The notes under the pieces: generated by a model
Database searches by the model: none
Told to the model about the DNA's origin: nothing
The model's input: only the letters and a program-made list of their open reading frames with translations
Position numbers and translations under genes: made by a program
Source: Paracoccus seriniphilus
GTDB lineage: Bacteria; Pseudomonadota; Alphaproteobacteria; Rhodobacterales; Rhodobacteraceae
NCBI RefSeq assembly: GCF_028553745.1
Contig: NZ_CP067132.1
Coordinates: 62,001-126,000 of the forward strand
Direction of reading: 5' to 3'
Length of the DNA: 64,000 nt
Shown: positions 43,335 to 51,869 of the stretch, in pieces
How the letters are laid out: the number at the start of each line of letters is the position of its first letter
Numbering within the stretch: the stretch's first letter is position 1

Positions 43335-44849
43335 TTAACTTGCCTCTTGGATTGAGCTTGTTGTCTCGCGGCGCAGCGAACGGGCGCGGAAGAACATCGC
43401 CAGCACACCCAGCAGCAGGAAGCCCGCCGCAATCGGCCGTTCGAGGAAAATCATCAGCCCGCTGTCGGACAGGCGCAAAGACTGGCGCAGGGCCTCTTCG
43501 GCACCACCGGCCAGCACGAAGGAAATCACCAGCGCGGGCGGGTTGAAATCGAATTTCCGCATCAGCCAGCCCAGGATGCCCGCCGCGATCATCACCGCGA
43601 CATCGAACAGGCTGCCATTGGCCGAATAGGCCGAGACAAAGGCCGTCAGGAAAATCAGCGGGTAAAGGACACGGGTCGGCACTTTCAGGATCAGATGGCC
43701 GACACGCGCCGCGCCGAAATATCCGATCAGCCCATAGCTGGCGATGCCGAACAGACCGGCAGCGAACAGGCTGTAGACCAGCTCGCGCGAGGTCAGGAAC
43801 AGGGTCGGCCCGATCTGAATGCCGTGGATCAGGAAAACCCCGATCAGGATGGCGCCAATGGTCGAACCGGGGATGCCCAGAGTCAGCAGCGGTGCCATGG
43901 ACGGTCCCGACACCGCGTTATTGGCAGCCTCGGGCGCGGCAACGCCTTCCAGCGCGCCTCGGCCCCATTCCTCGGGGTTGCTGGCCCGCCGTTTGCCCTC
44001 GCCATAGGCCACAAAGGAGGCAATGGCCGAACCCAGTCCGGGCAGCATGCCGATAAAGGCCCCGATGAAGGAAGAGCGCACGATATGGGGCAGACAGCGG
44101 CGGAATTCGGGCCAGCTGAGATGATTTCGGGTTTCGGCGGCAGCGTCATGTTCTTCGGGGAAGGCCTCGATCTTGCCGGGCTTGCTTTCAAGCTGCGTGA
44201 AGACCTCACCCAGCACGAATATCCCGATCATCAGCGGTACAAGGGAAACCCCGCCGGACAGGTCGAACAACCCCAGCGTCATGCGATCCTGCGAGGTAAT
44301 CGGGTCCAGCCCCACGGTCGCCAGAACGATCCCCAGAGCCGCGCTGGCCAGCCCTCGCGTGACGGATTTGCCAATGACCGATCCGATGACGACGAACGCC
44401 GCGAAATAGACTGCAAACAGCTCGGGCGGCCCCATGGTCAGTGCGATCCTGGCGATATAGCCGACAAAGACGATCAGCAGCAGATCACCGATGAAATCAC
44501 CGATGACGGATGAAATCGTGGCGATTTTCATCGCCTTGCCCGACATGCCCCTTTGTGACAGCGGATAGCCGTCCAGTTGGGTGGCTGCGCTGGCGGCCGT
44601 TCCCGGCGTGTTGAACAGGATCGCCGCGACCGATCCGCCGTAACGTCCTGATTTGCCAATGACATACAGGAAGGCCAGGGCGCTGAGCGGGTCCATGTAA
44701 TAGGTCACCGGCAACAGCATCGCGATGGCTGCAGCGGCGGTCAGACCCGGAATGGCCCCCACCACCATGCCGATCAGAGCGGCCGCGACAATCCAGAACA
44801 ACAGCGCCGGTGACGTTGCCACCGTCGCAATTCCTGCAAAGATATCCAT
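43335..44849 (-). CDS. TTT transporter large permease TctA (second module)
   Basis: The 504 residues have about twelve membrane helices with GAIPGLTAAAAIAMLLPVTY, YGGSVAAILFNTPGTAASAA and GMLPGLGSAIASFVAYGEGK, the paired TctA motifs. It is clearly different in sequence from the first TctA in this window, so the modules are not a recent duplication. It works with the TctB and TctC encoded just upstream and lies directly against a cytoplasmic sulfatase gene. Confidence 0.92.
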   Translation of the reverse strand: MDIFAGIATVATSPALLFWIVAAALIGMVVGAIPGLTAAAAIAMLLPVTYYMDPLSALAFLYVIGKSGRYGGSVAAILFNTPGTAASAATQLDGYPLSQRGMSGKAMKIATISSVIGDFIGDLLLIVFVGYIARIALTMGPPELFAVYFAAFVVIGSVIGKSVTRGLASAALGIVLATVGLDPITSQDRMTLGLFDLSGGVSLVPLMIGIFVLGEVFTQLESKPGKIEAFPEEHDAAAETRNHLSWPEFRRCLPHIVRSSFIGAFIGMLPGLGSAIASFVAYGEGKRRASNPEEWGRGALEGVAAPEAANNAVSGPSMAPLLTLGIPGSTIGAILIGVFLIHGIQIGPTLFLTSRELVYSLFAAGLFGIASYGLIGYFGAARVGHLILKVPTRVLYPLIFLTAFVSAYSANGSLFDVAVMIAAGILGWLMRKFDFNPPALVISFVLAGGAEEALRQSLRLSDSGLMIFLERPIAAGFLLLGVLAMFFRARSLRRETTSSIQEAS

Positions 44850-44852
44850 GGG

Positions 44853-45347
44853 TCAGAATCCCTGAATGACGTCCAGCAGGTCGAACCACGCGCCATAAGG
44901 CGGGAACACCCCAAGCCCGACAAAGAAGACAAGATGATAGATCAGCGGACACAGCACCGCCGCGACAAGCATCGCAACGGGCGAGCGGACCCCGAACAGC
45001 ATCAGGGTCAATGGCGCACAAGCCGCCGTACCGATCAGGTAACCGAACAGCGTGATCGCGATCAGATACAGAATGGCCAGACCGCACAGCAGCAGCACCG
45101 GCAGCATGTCACGCAACCGTGGCAGATCGCGTTGCGCCAGCGGAATGCGGATCGCATTCACGGTTTGAACAAGGCCAAGCCCGAAGATGGCCCCGCCACC
45201 AGCAAGCGGAAAGACCCGCGGCCCGATTCCGCCCTGTTCGGTGATCTCGATGTCCAGTGCGAATTTCAGCACCAGCGCGCCGATCACGATCATCGCCAGC
45301 CCCGACACGGAATCCCGCGTCATCAGGCCCTTCGCCGCGCCCGTCAT
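44853..45347 (-). CDS. TTT transporter small permease TctB (second module)
   Basis: This 164-residue membrane protein has four predicted helices and a TctB-like layout: SGLAMIVIGALVLKFALDIE, the PRVFPL element and a C-terminal hydrophobic pair. The start overlaps the tctC stop by 4 bases, and the tctA start is 3 bases from its stop, the usual tctCBA order. Confidence 0.88.
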   Translation of the reverse strand: MTGAAKGLMTRDSVSGLAMIVIGALVLKFALDIEITEQGGIGPRVFPLAGGGAIFGLGLVQTVNAIRIPLAQRDLPRLRDMLPVLLLCGLAILYLIAITLFGYLIGTAACAPLTLMLFGVRSPVAMLVAAVLCPLIYHLVFFVGLGVFPPYGAWFDLLDVIQGF

Positions 45348-46300
45348 TTCAGCGACTGGATGACCGGCATCACGGCATCCCGCAGTTCGGTCAGGCGTCC
45401 CACGCTGGCAGGACCGTCCAGATAGGCCGGCAACAGTCCCTGCACGGCCATGTCCTTGGCAAATTCGGGACTGCTGACGGTCTCATGCAAGGCCGCCATC
45501 AACGTCCGGGAGGTTTCATCCTTCAGGCCGTTGGGGGCGTGCAGCGTGATGGGGGTATCAATGAATTCATAGTTATAGCCCTGCTCGGCCACGGTCGGCA
45601 CATCGGTCTGCAGCGCATAGCGTTGCGGTGCCACCAGCCCCAGGACGCGCATCTGCTGTTCAAAGCCCGCGGCCTGGTGGATTCCGATCACCGCGAAATC
45701 GACCTGCGAGCCGATCAGCGCGGCGCGCACCTTGCCGCCTCCGGCAAAGGGGACATCCGTCGCCGCAAGTTCATTGGCGTCCAGCAGGCTTTGGCCGGCG
45801 ACATGCAGAAAGGCTCCGCGTCCGGTATGTGCCCAACGCAGGCTGCCCGGTGCCGCGCGGGTCGCGTCGAACAGATCCGCCAGGGTCTGATAGGGGCTGT
45901 CGAAGGGCACCGCCACCGCAGCCTGCAGGCTGCCGGCCTGCCCCAGAGTGGCGATATCGTCGAATGGATCTACCGGAATGGATTTGAACAGGGCACCCAT
46001 GACCAGCGCACCACCTGTCGTTACCATCAGTGTCAGGCCGTCAGGGCGCGCTCTGGCAAGCTCGGCCGCGCCATTCACGCCCCCGCCGCCAGGTTTGTTC
46101 ACGACATTGACCGGCACGCCCAGCCGTTCGCGCAGGCCCGTCGCCACGGCACGGCCATAGGCATCGGTGCCGCCACCGGTGGGGAAAGGCACGATCAATG
46201 TGACGGGTCGCCGCGGACGCCATTGCGCCTGCGCCACACCCGGAGCCGCGGCGATGCCTGCCAGCGCGGCAGCCGCTTTCAGAAAATTCCTGCGTTCCAT
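45344..46300 (-). CDS. TTT transporter substrate-binding protein TctC with Tat-like signal
   Basis: This Bug-family protein of 318 residues has the phrases RPVTLIVPFPTGGGTDAYGR, NKPGGGGVNGAAELARARPDG and PYQTLADLFDATRAAPGS. The N-terminus MERRNFLKAAAALAG carries a twin-arginine motif (RRNFLK), so it may be exported folded by Tat. The first module's TctC has a plain Sec signal. The ATG at 46298-46300 follows GAGGAGAGGC. It is the first gene of the second module and diverges from a LysR gene. Confidence 0.9.
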   Translation of the reverse strand: MERRNFLKAAAALAGIAAAPGVAQAQWRPRRPVTLIVPFPTGGGTDAYGRAVATGLRERLGVPVNVVNKPGGGGVNGAAELARARPDGLTLMVTTGGALVMGALFKSIPVDPFDDIATLGQAGSLQAAVAVPFDSPYQTLADLFDATRAAPGSLRWAHTGRGAFLHVAGQSLLDANELAATDVPFAGGGKVRAALIGSQVDFAVIGIHQAAGFEQQMRVLGLVAPQRYALQTDVPTVAEQGYNYEFIDTPITLHAPNGLKDETSRTLMAALHETVSSPEFAKDMAVQGLLPAYLDGPASVGRLTELRDAVMPVIQSLK

Positions 46301-46435
46301 GCCTCTCCTCCCCATAAGGCCCCGATACCCTCTCAGGGTATCCGGCTTGAGGGATGTTATTGCCAGAACCCGACATGTTCGTATATTTCAAAGTAACGAT
46401 CATATGTTGCTTATTTTCGAACAAAGGCGGATGGC
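46301..46435. promoter_or_regulatory. Divergent promoter of the second TTT-sulfatase module
   Basis: A 135-base gap lies between tctC and a divergent LysR gene. The right half (46375-46420) is AT-rich, with TTCGTATATTTC and, further on, TTATTTTCGAA; TTCG and CGAA stand as an outer inverted pair. A LysR binding site and both promoters should be here, but exact boxes could not be settled. Confidence 0.4.
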
Positions 46436-47344
46436 ATGAACATCAAGGGGCTGCGCGCCTTCAATCTGGTGATGCAATTGGGCACCCTGCGGGTCGCCGC
46501 CGAGAAGATGAACACCAGCAATTCCGCGCTCAGCCGGCAACTGTCGGTTCTGGAGCACGAGCTGGGCCTGCAATTGTTCCATCGCAACAAGCAGCGCCTG
46601 ATCCCGACGCGCGAAGGGCTGGCCTTCTATCGCGAAGCGCAGGTGATGCTGGAAAACCTGGAACGCGTGCCCGAGATCGTCCAGCATGTGCGTGAAGGCA
46701 CCCATCACCAGATCAAGGTGAATGCAATCCCGCGGCTGGGCACGGTGATCGCGATTCCGGCCACCGCCCAGTTTCTGAAACAGCATCCCGAAATGCATGT
46801 TGTGGTGAATGCCGACACCCGTCGGGTGATGGAACGATCCGTCGCGGGCAATCAGTTCGATCTGGGCGTCGGACCCCTGCCCGCCAGCAATCCCGATCTG
46901 CGCACCGAGGTTCTTGGTCGCATTCCGCCCATGGTCGTCATGTCGCCCGATCACCGGCTGGCCAGATTCGACCGCGTGCCACCCGCAGAACTGCAGGGCG
47001 AGCAATTCGTGCGGATCACCTCGAACCTGCTGATCGGAGAGCAGGTCGAAGAGCTGTTCGCCGCCTATGATCTGGCACCGCCCAGCCAGGTCAAAGTCGC
47101 CAATACCATGCTGGCCTGCGCGCTGGTGGCCGAGGGCTATGGCATTACCATTGCCGATGCGCTCAGCCCCTTGATCTTTCGCGACGAGGTGCTGTGCCGC
47201 CCGCTGGACACCGACGAATGGCTAAGTTTCGGGTTGTTGTTTCCCCCAGCGCAGGAACGCAGTGATGCGGTGGACAATCTGGTGACGATCTTCAGGAAGA
47301 CCGCCGAGGTAATGCTGGCCCAACTGCAGCAGAAAATCGGGTAG
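46436..47344 (+). CDS. LysR family transcriptional regulator
   Basis: The 302 residues begin MNIKGLRAFNLVMQLGTLRV, with the winged helix (EKMNTSNSALSRQLSVLE) and a co-inducer domain ending near IFRKTAEVMLAQLQQ. The ATG at 46436 is preceded by AAAGGCGG. It is divergent from tctC of the second module and is therefore its likely regulator. Its stop lies next to the convergent NTase-fold gene, 3 bases apart. Confidence 0.9.
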   Translation: MNIKGLRAFNLVMQLGTLRVAAEKMNTSNSALSRQLSVLEHELGLQLFHRNKQRLIPTREGLAFYREAQVMLENLERVPEIVQHVREGTHHQIKVNAIPRLGTVIAIPATAQFLKQHPEMHVVVNADTRRVMERSVAGNQFDLGVGPLPASNPDLRTEVLGRIPPMVVMSPDHRLARFDRVPPAELQGEQFVRITSNLLIGEQVEELFAAYDLAPPSQVKVANTMLACALVAEGYGITIADALSPLIFRDEVLCRPLDTDEWLSFGLLFPPAQERSDAVDNLVTIFRKTAEVMLAQLQQKIG

Positions 47345-47347
47345 CCG

Positions 47348-48358
47348 TCAGAGTGATTGCAGCGCCCGGGCGCTGTCGGGCATGCGGCCAAGGCTTTCAT
47401 CCATCTGTGCACGCCAACGCGGGCCACGCGCGCGGGCATCTTCATAGGCCTCCAGCAGATCATCGGGCCGGTCCTGCGCCAGCGCCTTGATCAGGAATGC
47501 CGCCTGGGCACGATCCTTGTGGGATTTCAGCCGGTCCTCATCGCGCCGCCGCGCGGCGACGATCAGCTTGTGGATCGCATAGCGCTCCGGGCGCGGGATC
47601 TGCACCAGAACTCCGCTGCGATAGGGAATGGCCGCCTGTATCGGTTCCGCGATCAGATAGTTCAGGTGATGCAGGGCCTGCGCCTGAACACCCAGCGCGG
47701 GCAGATCGCGCAGACCCTCATGCTGAAAGGCCGGTGTCAGAAATTCGACCAGGGCCGTTCCCGATGTCTGACGCCAGCGCCATGTCCGCCCCGGCTCCAG
47801 ACTGGGGGCAGGCGCAAAGGCGAAATCCGACAGAACCTGCTGAACCGGTGGTGCGGCCACATCCTCCAGCACAAGAGACAGCCGTTCAAAGCTGGCGATG
47901 TCCAGATCATCGGTCTGCGCCGCCTGCGTCAGATCATAACGCAGGTTCAGCTCGCCCTCATACAACCGGAAGGCATGAGTGCCCACCACCGTTCCGCCCA
48001 GTCGAAACACGCCCGCCCCGGCCAGCGCGGCCATCAGGCTGCCGGTCGTCGGATCAAGACCCAGATATCCCTCGGCGCGCAACAACCGCACCAGCCGCGC
48101 CCGCGCCCGGCGCCTGTCGCGCGCGGGTTCGCGCATTTCGCGATGACGAGCCAGCCGCTCTGCCAGTTCGGGACTGTCCTCGCCAATGTAATGTTTGCGG
48201 ACCTGATTGCCGAGGCGAAAGCTGTCATACCAATAGACCCGCCCGTTGCGTTCGACCCGGGTCGGGGTGCCGCGCAGCTCGCTGACGGCTTCATCCTTCA
48301 GCGCATGCAGCAGATCATGATAGGCCGCATGCGCCAATGCGCTGTGTCGTGATGCCAT
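47348..48358 (-). CDS. Nucleotidyltransferase-fold protein (GSU2403-like)
   Basis: The 336-residue soluble protein shows HALKDEAVSELRGTPTRVER, then GTHAFRLYEGEL and the TDDLDIASFE segment, where Asp residues stand as in a nucleotidyltransferase active site. A helical C-terminus follows (YAIHKLIVAARRRDEDR, then a KAQAAFLIKAL-like helix). This resembles proteins annotated as GSU2403-family nucleotidyltransferase fold, of unknown role. An ATG at 48356-48358 is preferred over a TTG two codons upstream. Two inverted repeats fill its promoter, suggesting tight control, as seen for toxin or stress loci. No obvious partner gene is adjacent. Confidence 0.75.
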   Translation of the reverse strand: MASRHSALAHAAYHDLLHALKDEAVSELRGTPTRVERNGRVYWYDSFRLGNQVRKHYIGEDSPELAERLARHREMREPARDRRRARARLVRLLRAEGYLGLDPTTGSLMAALAGAGVFRLGGTVVGTHAFRLYEGELNLRYDLTQAAQTDDLDIASFERLSLVLEDVAAPPVQQVLSDFAFAPAPSLEPGRTWRWRQTSGTALVEFLTPAFQHEGLRDLPALGVQAQALHHLNYLIAEPIQAAIPYRSGVLVQIPRPERYAIHKLIVAARRRDEDRLKSHKDRAQAAFLIKALAQDRPDDLLEAYEDARARGPRWRAQMDESLGRMPDSARALQSL

Positions 48359-48359
48359 G

Positions 48360-48423
48360 TTCAACAGTCCTTACAACTGTTGAATACAGCGATGTTCAAC
48401 AAAAGAAAAGTTTGTTGAACATC
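48360..48423. promoter_or_regulatory. Two tandem inverted repeats upstream of the NTase-fold gene
   Basis: TTCAACAGT (48360-48368) pairs with ACTGTTGAA (48376-48384). GATGTTCAACAAA (48391-48403) pairs perfectly with TTTGTTGAACATC (48411-48423). Both share the half-site TTCAACA with a 7-base spacer. They fill the gap between the aldolase stop and the NTase-fold start. The AT-rich stems and lack of a T-run make terminators less likely than a double operator. Confidence 0.7.
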
Positions 48424-48429
48424 GTGGGA

Positions 48430-49089
48430 TCACTCTGCCGCCTTCAGCCCGTAGTCCGAGAATTTCGCCAGAGCCTCGTCAATCTCTGCCTCGCTCAGCA
48501 TCACGGGTTCGCCAATGGTCAGCGACAGGCAGTATTGCCTTGCGATGGCCTCCAGTTCGACGGCGCGCCACATGGCCTTTTCCAGACTTTCGCCCAGTGC
48601 GATCATGCCGTGATTGGCCATCAGGCATGCCGTCCGGTCCTGCAGCGCCTCCAGCGCAAGCGTGGAAAGTTCCGCCGTGCCGAATGTCGCATATCCCGAA
48701 CAGCGCACATCCATCCCCCCGAAAGAGGCGATCATGTAATGTACCGGCGGGATCGGTCTGCGCGCGATCGCCAGCGTGGTGCAATAGGTCGGATGGGCAT
48801 GGACGACCGCGGACATGTCCGGGCGCGCCCGAAGGATATCATAGTGAAAGCGCCATTCGGTCGAGGGTTTAAGCGGTCCCGACCACGCGCCATATTCCCC
48901 GTCCAAGGGCATTTCGGCGATCATTTCGGGTGTCATGTCCTCATAGGGGGTCGCCGAGGGCGTGATCAGCACCTTGTCGCCGCAGCGGACCGAGATATTC
49001 CCCGATGTCCCCTGATTGATGCCAAGGCTGTTCATGTTCTGACAAGCGGTCACAATCGCCTGGCGCAGCTGCATTTCGCTTTGTTGCAT
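48430..49089 (-). CDS. Class II aldolase/adducin family protein (fuculose-phosphate aldolase-like)
   Basis: The 219 residues have the family zinc site HAHPTYC and ANHGMIALG, plus NQGTSGNISVRCGD and PSTEWRFHYD bearing the catalytic Glu. Such enzymes split ketose 1-phosphates (L-fuculose, L-rhamnulose, L-ribulose types) or act as epimerases or decarboxylases. It is the last gene after the FGGY kinase and a hydroxyacid dehydrogenase, so it probably cuts the phosphorylated, oxidised sugar into two small pieces. The ATG at 49089 is close behind the dehydrogenase stop (9 bases). Confidence 0.88.
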   Translation of the reverse strand: MQQSEMQLRQAIVTACQNMNSLGINQGTSGNISVRCGDKVLITPSATPYEDMTPEMIAEMPLDGEYGAWSGPLKPSTEWRFHYDILRARPDMSAVVHAHPTYCTTLAIARRPIPPVHYMIASFGGMDVRCSGYATFGTAELSTLALEALQDRTACLMANHGMIALGESLEKAMWRAVELEAIARQYCLSLTIGEPVMLSEAEIDEALAKFSDYGLKAAE

Positions 49090-49098
49090 GGGTATTCC

Positions 49099-50139
49099 TC
49101 AGCTCGGGTTCACAGGGGGTTCGCCGTCCAGCCAGCGGCGGATTTCTTCGGCAGCCTTGCCCGCCGCAACCCGGACAGTGCGCAATGAGGCCCCGGCAAT
49201 ATGCGGGGTCAGGGTGACATTGGGCAATGTCAGCAGCGGAGAATCCTCCGGCACCGGCTCGAAGGCAAAGGTTTCCAGCATGGCACCGCGCAGATGCCCG
49301 CTTTGCAGGGCCTCGACCACGGCATCGTAATCCATCAGCGGACCGCGTGCCGTATTGATGACATAGGCGCCCTTCTTCATCTTGGCGAAGGCTTCGGCAT
49401 TCATCATGCCGGTGGTTTCCTCGGTCACGCGTGGATGCAGCGACACCACATCCGATTGCGCCAGCAATGTATCCAGCGACACTTGCTCGACCCCGTCCTT
49501 CAGATCATCGACCGACAGTTGCACATAGGGGTCCGAGACCAGAATTCGGCAGCCAAAGGCCCGCAGAATGCTGACCACCCGGGAACCGATATGGCCATAG
49601 CCGATCACGCCCACGGTCATGTCGCAAAGCTCGTCCCCGATCACATCGGCGCGATACAGATCGGTGCGGTAATTTCCGGCCTTCATGGCCTCATGCCCGC
49701 GGCTGAGATTGCGGATCTCGGCGATCATGGCCCCAATCGTGAATTCGGCCACCGCGCTGGCATTGCGCCCCGGCGTATTGACGACGGTGATACCGCGTTC
49801 CCGCGCGGCGGCGATATCGACATTGACCGGCCCCCCACGGGCAACTGCAATCAGCCTGAGCTGAGGCATCCGGTCCATCATTGCCGCCGAGACCGGCGCG
49901 TGATGCGTCACCAGCACGGGGGCGTCACCGATATGCTCGATGACCACCTCGGGATCGCCCTGGTATTCTCGCAGCCCTTCGATGCGGGGTTCGGTATAGC
50001 CCTGTTCGATCGGCTCATCCGGCCAGCCGAAGTCCAGCTTGCGGCATTGCACACGGTCGCCGCATGCTTCGAGAATGGCCTTCTCGAAAATATCGGACAA
50101 CATGAACTGATCGCCGATGATTGCTATGTCCTTGGTCAT
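49099..50139 (-). CDS. D-isomer 2-hydroxyacid dehydrogenase family protein
   Basis: The 346 residues show an NAD-binding GYGHIGSRVVSILRAFGC core, the RGGPVNVD segment, LHPRVTEETTGMMN, NTARGPLMD with the substrate Arg and a C-terminal TPHIAGAS bearing the catalytic His. It should interconvert a 2-hydroxyacid and a 2-oxoacid, perhaps a phosphorylated sugar acid. The ATG at 50137-50139 overlaps the FGGY kinase stop by 4 bases. Phosphoglycerate dehydrogenase is the nearest well-known relative, but the operon points to sugar breakdown. Confidence 0.88.
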   Translation of the reverse strand: MTKDIAIIGDQFMLSDIFEKAILEACGDRVQCRKLDFGWPDEPIEQGYTEPRIEGLREYQGDPEVVIEHIGDAPVLVTHHAPVSAAMMDRMPQLRLIAVARGGPVNVDIAAARERGITVVNTPGRNASAVAEFTIGAMIAEIRNLSRGHEAMKAGNYRTDLYRADVIGDELCDMTVGVIGYGHIGSRVVSILRAFGCRILVSDPYVQLSVDDLKDGVEQVSLDTLLAQSDVVSLHPRVTEETTGMMNAEAFAKMKKGAYVINTARGPLMDYDAVVEALQSGHLRGAMLETFAFEPVPEDSPLLTLPNVTLTPHIAGASLRTVRVAAGKAAEEIRRWLDGEPPVNPS

Positions 50140-51695
50140 TTCCTGCCCTCGCGCATATGTGCCTGTGTCTGCCAAACGGGTCGCATGGCAAGGCGTGTTT
50201 CCTGAAAAATGTCAAAAAGCCGGTCATAGGTCTGCACCAGCGCCGGATCGGGCTGCACGACATCGCGCAACAACGGCGTGACCCATGCCGCGGCAGCCGC
50301 ACCGATATCGTCGAAAAGCCCGACCCTTACGGCGGCGGTCATTGCAGCCCCTGCAGCGCCTGCCTCGTCCTGCGCGACATTGCGCACGGGCCGGTTCAGC
50401 ACCGAGGCAAGGATCGTCTTGACCGCCGTCGAGCGCGCCGCGCCGCCAGTGATGCGGATCTCGCGCGGGATGCCGCCCATGGCCTGATAACAATCGCGCC
50501 CCGCAAGGGCGAGCCCGTCATAGACCGCCCGCATCATGTCGAACCATCCGGTGGTGGCATCCAGCCCGCTGAAGCTGGCCCGCGCCGCAGGGTCCAGAAA
50601 CGGCCCGCGTTCGCCGCCCGGCAGGATATAGGGGTGATACATCGCCCGACCCGGTGTTGCCGCCATGACCTTCTCATCCAGCCCCGCCAGGATCTGCGCC
50701 GGACTGCGCGCCACCCCTTCGGCGGCCAGCATCTCGCAGGCGATACGGGTCATCCAGTCGATATTGACCGTAGCCCCCATATTGGTCTGGAACTGTGCAA
50801 ATGCCTGCCCGGGAAAACCCACCGTATAGCCGGTGCGGGCCTCGTTCAGCACCACGGTTGCGGCATTTTCGACAAAGCGCATATGGACTCCGGTCGAGCC
50901 CATGATGGTCAGCCCCGGTTGCAGTTCTGCATCATACAACCCGGCGGCCATGGCCGAACACATGATGTCGATCGCGCCCAGGCAAACCGGCAAGCCCGCC
51001 GGCAGGCCGGTGCGTGCCGCCGCCTGCGTGGACAGGCCGTGATCCTGACACGCACCATCCACGATCGGCGGCAGCAATCTGCGCAACCCCGACAACCCGC
51101 AGGCCTCGATCACCTCATTGGAATAGTCACGCTGCCGCATGTCACCGAAATTCAGCACCGCTTCGCTGGGATCAGTCGCGATTTCTCCGGTCAGGCAGAA
51201 ATACAGCCAGTCCTTGCAATGCAGCGCCGCAGCCGAGCGGGCCAGAAGATCGGGCGCATGGCTTTGCATCCACAACAACTGCGACCGCATCTGACAGGGG
51301 TTCACACCCGTGCCTGTGCTGTCATAGATCAGCGGATAGCTGGCGCTGTCGGTCAGGGCCAATGCCTGGGCTGCCGCCCGCGCATCGACCCAAAGCATCG
51401 CATCATGGGCCGGGGCACCATCGTGATCCACCAGCCAGGTGCCGTCGCCCTGACCGGTCACGCCAATCGCCACCGCGCGACGCGCAAGGTCGGGGATCTG
51501 ATCATTCAGCTCGCTCAGCACCGCTGCCGCGTCATCCCAGGTGCGGGCCATATCCTGCTCTGCCGCGCCCGAAGGCAGGCTGCGATAGCTGTTCTTCCGG
51601 CTGGATGCGGCGATCTGGTTGCCATTGGGATCGAAAGCGACTGCCTTGATGACCGAAGTCCCCGCGTCCAGACCGATGATGATTGCATCTGTCAT
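50136..51695 (-). CDS. FGGY family carbohydrate kinase (EryA/XylB-like)
   Basis: The 519 residues carry IIGLDAGTSVIKAVAFDPNG (phosphate loop), VTGQGDGTWLVD, CKDWLYFCLTGE, MGSTGVHMRF and the FGGY signature-like ITGGAARSTAVKTILASVLN. The wording resembles erythritol- or xylulose-type kinases. It phosphorylates a sugar or polyol at the start of the operon; the dehydrogenase and aldolase complete a short route. The neighbouring four-carbon acid operon makes a C4 or C5 substrate attractive. A palindrome at 51769-51783 lies in the promoter. No transporter belongs to this operon. Confidence 0.9.
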   Translation of the reverse strand: MTDAIIIGLDAGTSVIKAVAFDPNGNQIAASSRKNSYRSLPSGAAEQDMARTWDDAAAVLSELNDQIPDLARRAVAIGVTGQGDGTWLVDHDGAPAHDAMLWVDARAAAQALALTDSASYPLIYDSTGTGVNPCQMRSQLLWMQSHAPDLLARSAAALHCKDWLYFCLTGEIATDPSEAVLNFGDMRQRDYSNEVIEACGLSGLRRLLPPIVDGACQDHGLSTQAAARTGLPAGLPVCLGAIDIMCSAMAAGLYDAELQPGLTIMGSTGVHMRFVENAATVVLNEARTGYTVGFPGQAFAQFQTNMGATVNIDWMTRIACEMLAAEGVARSPAQILAGLDEKVMAATPGRAMYHPYILPGGERGPFLDPAARASFSGLDATTGWFDMMRAVYDGLALAGRDCYQAMGGIPREIRITGGAARSTAVKTILASVLNRPVRNVAQDEAGAAGAAMTAAVRVGLFDDIGAAAAAWVTPLLRDVVQPDPALVQTYDRLFDIFQETRLAMRPVWQTQAHMREGRK

Positions 51696-51768
51696 GACGC
51701 CCCCCTTTTGAAGGCCATGGCCGAGGTTGCAGTGATTTGCAAAGTCTTCAACGCATCATATTGTTTTA

Positions 51769-51783
51769 TGGCAATGTTTGCCA
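51769..51783. promoter_or_regulatory. Palindromic operator candidate for the FGGY kinase operon
   Basis: TGGCAA (51769-51774), TGT, TTGCCA (51778-51783) is a perfect 15-base inverted repeat about 75 bases upstream of the kinase start. Nearby on the minus strand, ATATGAT can serve as a -10. The size suits a LacI, GntR or DeoR regulator, none of which adjoins this operon. Confidence 0.5.
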
Positions 51784-51826
51784 GGCATTGGACAGCACCG
51801 CCAAACGGTATTGGAGCTTTGCGGAC

Positions 51827-51859
51827 TGCAGATGCGCGACCCCGCGCATCTGCATTTTT
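51827..51859 (+). terminator. Strong hairpin with T-run between the kinase and arylsulfatase operons
   Basis: TGCAGATGCGC (51827-51837) and GCGCATCTGCA (51844-51854) form a perfect 11-bp stem with a 6-base loop, followed by TTTTT on the plus strand. It lies just beyond the stop of the leftward arylsulfatase gene. The T-run is on the plus strand, where no gene leads in; leftward reading meets the stem preceded by AAAAA. It likely still separates the two leftward operons. Confidence 0.6.
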
Positions 51860-51869
51860 CGCGCCGGGA

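Noticed and set aside
48391..48423. Transcription terminator for the class II aldolase operon
   Set aside because: The dyad begins only 7 bases after the stop, but its stem is AT-rich and no T-run follows. An operator for the next gene explains it and its sister repeat better.
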